Source: Verrucomicrobiota bacterium (GTDB lineage Bacteria > Verrucomicrobiota > Verrucomicrobiia > Limisphaerales > J093). From it: a DNA stretch of 5,750 nucleotides. Under the pieces are notes generated by a model. The model was not told the origin of the DNA, searched no databases, and was given only the letters and a program-made list of their open reading frames with translations. Below are positions 1-5,750 of the stretch, in pieces. The stretch's first letter is position 1. The number at the start of each line of letters is the position of its first letter. The stretch is taken from contig RFJD01000239.1 of the NCBI GenBank assembly GCA_003695015.1, forward strand, positions 1 through 5,750, read 5' to 3'. The translations under genes and the position numbers were made by a program.

Positions 1-1152
1 CATGCCACCAAGGAAATCCGCATCCGCGGCGTCGCCCTCGCCGAGGGCGTCGTGGTCGGCTGCGGCCGGGCCACCTTCCAGCCTTACGTCTGCGAGACGG
101 TCAAGGTGGTCAAACCCGCCATCAGCCTGACCAAGTCCATGCCCGAGCAGGTCGTCCAGTGTGACACCATCCCCGTCAAACTGGTCGTCCGCAACGAGGG
201 CAGCAGCACCCTCACCGGGGTGCGCGTCATCGACAATCTGCCGGAAGGTCTCGTGAGCGAGACCGGCCAGCGCACGGTCACCGTGGACGTCGGCACCCTC
301 GCCCCGGGTGAGGCCAAGGAAGTGGCCTTCAACGCCCAGGCACGCCGCACCGGCAAGTTCACCAACCCGGCCAAGGTCACCAGCGCCGAGGGCGTGGAAG
401 CCGAGGCCGAGGCCTCGATCAGCGTCGTCAAACCGGCCCTCGCCATCGATTGCCAGGTTCCGCCCATGCGCGAGGCCTCCGGCATGAAGTTCACCCAGTT
501 CGTGGGCCGCAACTTCGACGTCTGCTGGACCGTCACCAACTCGGGTGACGCCCCGGCCGCCAACACCGTCGTCCAAGTGCCTCTGCCGGCCGGTGTGGAA
601 GTCCGCTCCGCCACCGCCGGTGGTTCGCTCAGCGGCGGCAGCGTGGTTTGGAACCTCGGCACCCTCGCGCCGGGCGCCTCCAAGAAGGTTTGCGGCACGT
701 TCGCCGCAGCCTCCGGCGGCAACTACACCTTCAACGCCACCACCTCGGGCGCCTGCGCCGACCCGGCCAGCACCTCCTGCTCGGTGGTCATCCAAGGCGT
801 GAACGCCATCCTCGTCGAGGTCGTGGACGATCCCGACCCGATCCAGGTGGGCGAACAGACCACCTACACCATCCGCGTGACCAACCAAGGCGGCGGCATG
901 GATCTGCGGGAAGTGAACGTCAAGGCCATCTTCCCGGCTGAGATCGATCCGGTGGCGGCCTCCAACAACGGCCGCGTCTCCGGCAAGCAGGTCGTCTGGC
1001 CGACGGTGCCGAGTCTGGCCACCAAGCAGTCGATCACCTACACCGTGACCGGCAAGGCCGTGGCCGGCGGCGACGCCCGCCTCGAGGTCCAGGTGACCAC
1101 GCGCGACCGCCAGAGCCCGATCACCGAGCTCGAATCGACGACCGCCTACTAA
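1..1152 (+). CDS. DUF11-repeat surface/periplasmic protein, OmcB-like (5' partial)
   Basis: The frame is open from the first base, so the gene begins upstream; a GTG at 52 is inside the reading frame and is not a convincing start. The 383 visible residues form the end of one repeat, then three immunoglobulin-like DUF11 domains at about residues 38-145, 146-267 and 268-383. Each has the family pattern of a TVTNSGD- or RVTNQGG-like strand, an LP.G turn and, in the first two, a GTLAPG turn. The protein ends by residue 383 with no sorting or anchor segment. From memory of the chlamydial cysteine-rich outer-membrane protein OmcB, the match is collinear, including SGQR/TGQR, VGE.T.Y.I.VTN, KAV..GDAR and a closing E.T..Y. 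Eight cysteines are present, far fewer than in OmcB, and none lies in the last domain. The likely role is structural, in the cell envelope. The signal peptide cannot be seen. The DUF11 call is firm; OmcB orthology is inferred. Confidence 0.85.
   Translation, partial: HATKEIRIRGVALAEGVVVGCGRATFQPYVCETVKVVKPAISLTKSMPEQVVQCDTIPVKLVVRNEGSSTLTGVRVIDNLPEGLVSETGQRTVTVDVGTLAPGEAKEVAFNAQARRTGKFTNPAKVTSAEGVEAEAEASISVVKPALAIDCQVPPMREASGMKFTQFVGRNFDVCWTVTNSGDAPAANTVVQVPLPAGVEVRSATAGGSLSGGSVVWNLGTLAPGASKKVCGTFAAASGGNYTFNATTSGACADPASTSCSVVIQGVNAILVEVVDDPDPIQVGEQTTYTIRVTNQGGGMDLREVNVKAIFPAEIDPVAASNNGRVSGKQVVWPTVPSLATKQSITYTVTGKAVAGGDARLEVQVTTRDRQSPITELESTTAY
118..1149 (+). repeat. Tandem DUF11 domain repeats within the envelope protein
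   Basis: Three diverged domain copies follow each other. The clearest DNA trace is the segment coding GTLAPG, at 292-308 and again at 658-674. The two copies agree at 16 of 17 bases and are exactly 366 bases (122 codons) apart. The junction motif VVKPA also occurs twice, near residues 36-40 and 142-146. The third domain is more diverged and has PSLATK where the others have GTLAPG. This is an ancient protein-level duplication, not a recent DNA repeat. Confidence 0.75.
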
Positions 1153-1176
1153 GCCTCCGGGCTTGAGCGGCCAACG

Positions 1177-1202
1177 AAGCCGGCCTTCGGGCCGGCTTTT
1201 TT
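1177..1202 (+). terminator. Intrinsic terminator of the DUF11 gene, UUCG tetraloop
   Basis: A perfect 9-bp stem (AAGCCGGCC at 1177-1185 with GGCCGGCTT at 1190-1198) closes a TTCG loop with a C-G closing pair, the exceptionally stable cUUCGg tetraloop. Six T residues run from 1197 to 1202. It begins 24 bases after the TAA stop of the upstream gene. On the minus strand no T-run follows, so it should act in the + direction only. Confidence 0.9.
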
Positions 1203-1211
1203 CGTGCCACG

Positions 1212-1252
1212 AACCGACGGGTGTCCCGGCCGGACCCCGCCGGTTTTCTTTT
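1212..1252 (+). terminator. Second, imperfect hairpin with T-tract before argG (tandem terminator or leader attenuator)
   Basis: The arms pair as 1212-1216 with 1241-1245, one A-C mismatch (1217/1240), 1218-1221 with 1236-1239, one bulged T (1222), then 1223-1226 with 1232-1235, around a five-base loop CGGCC. That makes 13 pairs in all, followed by TTTTCTTTT at 1244-1252. It lies nine bases after the first terminator and about 40 bases before the argG start. A backup terminator for the upstream gene is the simplest reading. An attenuator in an argG leader is possible only if a promoter lies upstream of it. Confidence 0.6.
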
Positions 1253-1292
1253 CCTCTTGGCGGGCGAAGGCGCGCCGCCCCATGCTGCGGCC

Positions 1293-2591
<1,299 letters not shown>

Positions 2592-3584
2592 TCAAGCCGC
2601 CGCCAGCTCCGTTTGACTGCCGGCGGCGCCCTGCTGCCACTGGACCAAGAGATTCGCAGCCAGAATCAGCCCGCCGCCGATCAACAGGCGGGCGGTGACC
2701 GTTTCGTTGGCGTAGGCGATGCCGGCCCATTGGGAGAGGATGCCCGGCAGCCACAGAGCCAGCAGACTGGCGAAGACCGGTTCGGTGCAATAGATCAGGC
2801 CCGCCTCGGTCGCCCCCAGCCGGCGCTGCCAGTGGTTCATCAACAGGTAACCACCCAGCGTGCAGATGCCCACCAGGATCAGCGTCATCCCGGCGGCCGG
2901 CACGGAGGCGAACGCCCGGAAACAAGCCCCGGCATCCGGGGCCGTCAGAACCACCACCGGCAGCATGGTCAGGCCCATCACTCCGAACATCACCACCGTG
3001 AACCGTCCCACGTGGTTGCCTTCGTAACGGGGCCGCTGCAACCAGAGGATCTGGCCGGCGAAAAACCCGGAGGCAATGAGGGTCTCGATTTCGCCCCGGC
3101 CCAGCCGGAGGCGCTCCCAAGTCACGCCCGAGAGGATGGCCACGCCGGCGACGACCGCCGCCACCGCCACCCACAGCCGCACCGGCGGCGGACGGCGCCC
3201 GGCCAACGCCTGCCACAACGGCAGCCACAGCACGTAGCCCTGGGTCAGGAAGGCGGACACGGAGGCTTCGGTGTGGGCCAGGCCGTCCATCTGGAACAAC
3301 ATTCCCAAGGCGCCGAATACACCCAGCCCGACGCCTTGCTCGATCTCCAACCGCGTCAACCCGGGCAGCTCCCGGGCGCACAGCAACGCCAGGCACAACC
3401 CCGCCGCCCAGAAACGCGCCGCCACACCGAGCGACGAGAAAAACCACGAGCCCGCCCCGGAAACCAGCGCCGGCTGGTGAAGGGACAAAGCGCGCATCAC
3501 CGGGAAGCTCACCGCCCAACAGAGGGTCGCCGCCACCAGCATCAGGGCGGCCCGCCGGCGAAGGGCTGGTTGGGCGGCGTTCAC
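2592..3584 (-). CDS. EamA/DMT-superfamily transporter, ten membrane segments
   Basis: A 330-residue, strongly hydrophobic inner-membrane protein made of two EamA repeats, at about residues 12-155 and 165-316. Ten membrane segments can be placed near 12-32, 48-70, 83-100, 106-127, 136-153, 165-183, 194-213, 229-250, 259-280 and 298-315. The family signature near the end of each repeat is visible: HTEASVSAFLTQGYVLW in the first and TEPVFASLLALW (267-278) in the second. It starts with GTG at 3584, sharing the four bases GTGA with the lpxA stop, so translation is probably coupled; there is no strong Shine-Dalgarno site. The family exports or imports varied metabolites (amino acids, nucleotide sugars, lipid-linked sugars), and nothing here fixes the substrate. 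Sitting behind lipid A genes, it could serve the envelope, but DMT genes are often found beside unrelated genes. Confidence 0.9.
   Translation of the reverse strand: MNAAQPALRRRAALMLVAATLCWAVSFPVMRALSLHQPALVSGAGSWFFSSLGVAARFWAAGLCLALLCARELPGLTRLEIEQGVGLGVFGALGMLFQMDGLAHTEASVSAFLTQGYVLWLPLWQALAGRRPPPVRLWVAVAAVVAGVAILSGVTWERLRLGRGEIETLIASGFFAGQILWLQRPRYEGNHVGRFTVVMFGVMGLTMLPVVVLTAPDAGACFRAFASVPAAGMTLILVGICTLGGYLLMNHWQRRLGATEAGLIYCTEPVFASLLALWLPGILSQWAGIAYANETVTARLLIGGGLILAANLLVQWQQGAAGSQTELAAA
3581..3584 (-). promoter_or_regulatory. GTGA stop/start overlap coupling lpxA to the EamA gene
   Basis: Read on the minus strand, the four bases GTGA contain the GTG start of the transporter and the TGA stop of lpxA. 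The reading frame of each gene is confirmed by conserved protein up to and after this point. Such overlaps usually mean that ribosomes ending on the first gene restart on the second, so the two genes are almost certainly on one transcript. Confidence 0.85.
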
Positions 3585-4354
3585 CGGCAGAGGCCCCGTT
3601 GGCTCGAGCGGACGAAGGCGACCAGATGCTCCAGCTCCGGCAGCCGGGGCAGGTGGTTTTCGATGCGGGCCACCGCCTCCTTCAGCGTCAGCCCTTCACG
3701 GAACAGGATCTTGTAGGCGCGGCGCAACGCCTGCTGGGTTTCGGGCGGAACGCCGCGGCGATCGAGCCCGACCTTGTTGATGGTGCGGGTCACGGCCGGA
3801 TGGCCCTCGGCCATCATGTACGGGGGAACGTCCTGCACCACCCGGGCCAGGCCGCCCACCATGGCCATGCGGCCCACGCGGCAGAACTGGTGGACGACCG
3901 ACTTGCCGCCCACCACCGCCTGATCCTCGATGATCACGTGCCCGGCCAGGCCGGCGCTGGCCAGGATGCAGCCGTTGCCGATGATCGTGTTGTGCCCGAT
4001 GTGGCTGGCCGAGGTGATGTGATTGTCCGACCCGATCACCGTGGCCTCCCCGTCCCCGGTGGCGCTGTTGATCGTCACGCACTCGCGGATGGTGTTGCGG
4101 TCGCCAATGCGGGTCCAGGTGATCCCCCCGCGCCACTTCAGGTCCTCGGTTTTGAGGCCGATGCTGGCGAAGGGGTAGATCTCGTTGTCCGAGCCCAGCA
4201 CGGTGTGGCCGTCGATGACCACGTGGGAGTGCAGCCGGCAGCGGTCGCCCAGTTGCACGTTCGGGCCGATGACGCAATAGGGGCCGATCTCGCAGTCCTC
4301 GCCCAGTCGGGCGCGCGGATCGATCACCGCCGTGGGATGAATCTTGGATGCCAT
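3581..4354 (-). CDS. lpxA: UDP-N-acetylglucosamine acyltransferase (lipid A step 1)
   Basis: LpxA moves a 3-hydroxyacyl chain from acyl-carrier protein to the 3-OH of UDP-GlcNAc in the cytoplasm, the first and reversible step of lipid A synthesis. The 257 residues match the usual length of about 260. Hexapeptide repeats of the left-handed beta-helix run from about 5 to 180, followed by a helical C-terminal domain. By alignment from memory with E. coli LpxA, His121 is the catalytic base (E. coli His125), His118, His139 and His155 match His122, His144 and His160, Lys73 matches Lys76, and Asn193 and Arg199 match Asn198 and Arg204. Gly168 matches Gly173, the acyl-chain ruler that favours long chains. 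The coil before His139 is one residue shorter than in E. coli. The ATG at 4354 fits the family start (MASKIHPTAVIDP). It follows lpxC-fabZ by 19 bases. Confidence 0.97.
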   Translation of the reverse strand: MASKIHPTAVIDPRARLGEDCEIGPYCVIGPNVQLGDRCRLHSHVVIDGHTVLGSDNEIYPFASIGLKTEDLKWRGGITWTRIGDRNTIRECVTINSATGDGEATVIGSDNHITSASHIGHNTIIGNGCILASAGLAGHVIIEDQAVVGGKSVVHQFCRVGRMAMVGGLARVVQDVPPYMMAEGHPAVTRTINKVGLDRRGVPPETQQALRRAYKILFREGLTLKEAVARIENHLPRLPELEHLVAFVRSSQRGLCR

Positions 4355-4365
4355 CGGAACAGAGG

Positions 4366-4369
4366 CTCC
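4366..4369 (-). promoter_or_regulatory. Possible ribosome binding site of lpxA
   Basis: On the minus strand the 19-base gap between lpxC-fabZ and lpxA contains GGAG, 11 bases before the ATG. The spacing is somewhat long, so this is a weak but plausible Shine-Dalgarno site, and it is the best one in the window. Translation may also be helped by the closeness of the upstream stop codon. Confidence 0.4.
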
Positions 4370-4373
4370 GGGA

Positions 4374-5732
4374 TCAACGATCCACCAGCATGAAGGTCAC
4401 TTCCGCCTCGCTGACAATCTCACCGTCCACTTTGCAGACACCCTGGGCGCGGGCGATCTTGCCCCGGGCCCGCGTGATTTCGACCTCGATGACCAAGGTG
4501 TCGCCCGGACGGACCGGCTTGCGCCATTTGACCGATTCGGCGGACATGAAGTAGGCGAGTTTGTTGAGGTTCTCGGCCCGCTTCATCATCAGGATGCCGG
4601 CCACTTGGGCCACCGCCTCGAGCTGCAACACGCCGGGAAAGATCGGGTGCCCCGGGAAGTGTCCCTGGAAGATCGGTTCGTTGATCGAGACGTTCTTGAG
4701 GGCGACGATGCGGTTGCCCTCGATGTGCGTCACCCGGTCCACCATCAGGAACGGATAACGGTGGGGCAGGAGGTTCATCACCTCGTCCACGTCCAGCACG
4801 CGGCCGTCCTGCACCGGACTGACCAGCTCGCCCTCGGCCGTCGGTTCGGGCGGCGGGGCCGGTTGGGGCGGCGGCGTGAAGGCCTGGGCGGCGAGTTGGG
4901 GGCGGCGCAACTGGGCCAGCAGGCGGCGGGCCAGTTCGCAATTGGCGGCATGACTGGGCCGGACGGCGACCACATGCCCCACCAACGGCCGGCCCAGGAG
5001 CGCCAGGTCGCCCAGGATGTCCAGCATCTTGTGGCGCACGAACTCGTCCGGGTATCGCAGCGGCTCGGTCGTCAGCACCGCGTCGTCCCGGATGACGACC
5101 GCGTTTTCCAGGCTGCCACCGCGGATGAGGCCGCCGCGGAAGAGGGCTTCGATCTCCTCGTAGAAGCAAAAGGTGCGGGCGTGGGCCAGCTCTGATCGCC
5201 ACGTTTCCGGCGTGACCTCGAGGCTGAGGAACTGGGTGTAACGGCCCTGCCGGTCGGCGCTGGTGCAGGTGATCTTCAGCCGGTCGTGCGGGAAGACGGC
5301 CATGTAGCTCTCGCCGAGCTGAAACTCGAGCGGCTCGGTGATCTGAAACGGATCCCGCGCCTCCTCGAGCACCTGCAGCCCGGCCTGCTCGACCATCCGC
5401 AGGTACTCCCGCGCGCTGCCGTCGCCCACCGGCGGCTCGTTGGCGTCCAGCTCGACCACCACGTTGTCCACGCCCAACCCGGCGAAGTTGGCCAGCACGT
5501 GCTCGACGGTGTGGATGCGGACGTTGCCCTTGGCAAGCGTGGTCGAACGGGTCGTGTCGCCCACGTGATCCACCACCGCCTCGATCTCCGGCCGGGCCTC
5601 GAGATCGACGCGGCGGAAGCGAATGCCGCTGTTGGCCGGAGCCGGCAGGAAGCGCATGGTGACCCGGTTGCCGCTGTGCAACCCGATTCCCGTGAAGCTG
5701 ACCGGCTCCCTGATGGTCTGCTGTTGTAGCAC
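4374..5732 (-). CDS. lpxC-fabZ: Bifunctional LpxC deacetylase / FabZ 3-hydroxyacyl-ACP dehydratase
   Basis: This 452-residue cytoplasmic fusion joins the zinc deacetylase of lipid A synthesis (about 1-282) to the dehydratase of fatty acid elongation (about 310-452) through a proline-rich linker (286-298). In LpxC, SFTGIGLHSG is at 12-21, HTVEHVLAN at 74-82 (zinc ligand His78, catalytic Glu77), ARTF at 185-188, and HKMLDILGD at 234-242 (zinc ligands His234 and Asp238); His261 in PSHAANCELARRLL is the second catalytic residue. In FabZ, LPHRYPFLMVDRV begins at 322, and the catalytic pair is His358 (GHFPGHPIFPG) and Glu372 (LEAVAQ). All key residues are intact, so both activities are expected. 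The GTG at 5732 gives MLQQQTIREPVSFTG, a normal LpxC beginning, but the frame stays open to the window edge, so a start further upstream is not excluded. No Shine-Dalgarno site is visible. In related genomes lpxD often lies just upstream. Confidence 0.95.
   Translation of the reverse strand: MLQQQTIREPVSFTGIGLHSGNRVTMRFLPAPANSGIRFRRVDLEARPEIEAVVDHVGDTTRSTTLAKGNVRIHTVEHVLANFAGLGVDNVVVELDANEPPVGDGSAREYLRMVEQAGLQVLEEARDPFQITEPLEFQLGESYMAVFPHDRLKITCTSADRQGRYTQFLSLEVTPETWRSELAHARTFCFYEEIEALFRGGLIRGGSLENAVVIRDDAVLTTEPLRYPDEFVRHKMLDILGDLALLGRPLVGHVVAVRPSHAANCELARRLLAQLRRPQLAAQAFTPPPQPAPPPEPTAEGELVSPVQDGRVLDVDEVMNLLPHRYPFLMVDRVTHIEGNRIVALKNVSINEPIFQGHFPGHPIFPGVLQLEAVAQVAGILMMKRAENLNKLAYFMSAESVKWRKPVRPGDTLVIEVEITRARGKIARAQGVCKVDGEIVSEAEVTFMLVDR
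4839..4877 (-). other. Proline-rich linker between LpxC and FabZ domains
   Basis: Codons 286-298 of the fusion read TPPPQPAPPPEPT, eight prolines in thirteen residues. They lie between the last LpxC helix region (ending near 282) and the start of FabZ homology near VLDVDEVMNLLPHRYP. An extended, stiff hinge is the likely form. The coding frame is continuous through it on the minus strand. Confidence 0.85.
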
Positions 5733-5750
5733 GGGCGGATTAAACCGACC

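Noticed and set aside
1221..1292. Upstream GTG start that would extend ArgG by 24 residues
   Set aside because: The added residues are not like the family, and the codon lies within the second hairpin. The ATG at 1293 begins exactly at the conserved ArgG N-terminus.
2596..2627. Hairpin GCCGCCG / CGGCGGC just after the argG stop, as a terminator
   Set aside because: The seven-pair stem is real, but the loop region is long (18 bases with partial pairing), no T-tract follows on either strand, and it lies inside the last codons of the transporter gene.
3599..4393. 264-codon + strand frame opposite lpxA
   Set aside because: It is an antisense shadow with high His, Asp and Ala content and no domain. 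The minus strand encodes a complete LpxA.
4344..5195. 283-codon + strand frame opposite lpxC-fabZ
   Set aside because: Same reason: its composition is a complement artefact of a GC-rich gene, and every conserved residue is in the minus-strand frame.
5733..5750. Promoter or upstream gene at the right edge
   Set aside because: Only 18 bases remain. They contain no stop in the lpxC frame and no recognisable signal, so nothing can be called.

Overview
This 5.75 kb window is GC-rich chromosomal DNA from a Gram-negative bacterium, most likely of the PVC group (Verrucomicrobiota or a relative). Three things point there: a fused lpxC-fabZ gene followed directly by lpxA (an arrangement also known from Bacteroidetes), a multi-domain DUF11 protein that resembles chlamydial OmcB along its whole visible length, and Shine-Dalgarno signals that are weak or absent at the starts. 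The assignment is inference from gene content.

Layout. The left end (1-1152, + strand) is the 3' part of a surface or periplasmic DUF11-repeat protein whose start lies outside the window. It is followed by two hairpins with T-tracts (about 1177-1202 and 1212-1252), read here as tandem intrinsic terminators on the + strand. Then comes argG (1293-2591, +), the penultimate enzyme of arginine synthesis, with an unusual lysine/arginine-rich C-terminal tail. The rest of the window is a compact minus-strand operon, read from right to left: lpxC-fabZ (5732-4374), lpxA (4354-3581) and an EamA/DMT-family membrane transporter (3584-2592). Its last gene meets argG tail to tail with no base between the two stop codons, which share the palindrome TGATCA.

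How the genes work together. LpxA adds a 3-hydroxyacyl chain to UDP-GlcNAc and LpxC removes the N-acetyl group, the committed step of lipid A synthesis. FabZ dehydrates the same pool of 3-hydroxyacyl-ACP that LpxA uses. This transcript therefore holds both sides of the branch between lipid A and membrane phospholipid, with LpxC and FabZ fixed at one to one by fusion. The EamA gene is joined to lpxA by a GTGA overlap, but its substrate cannot be read from sequence. argG and the DUF11 gene appear to be independent transcription units. I see no RNA gene, mobile element, CRISPR array or clearly undescribed system. The most interesting points are the OmcB-like protein, the argG tail, the tandem hairpins ahead of argG and the shortened coil in LpxA.
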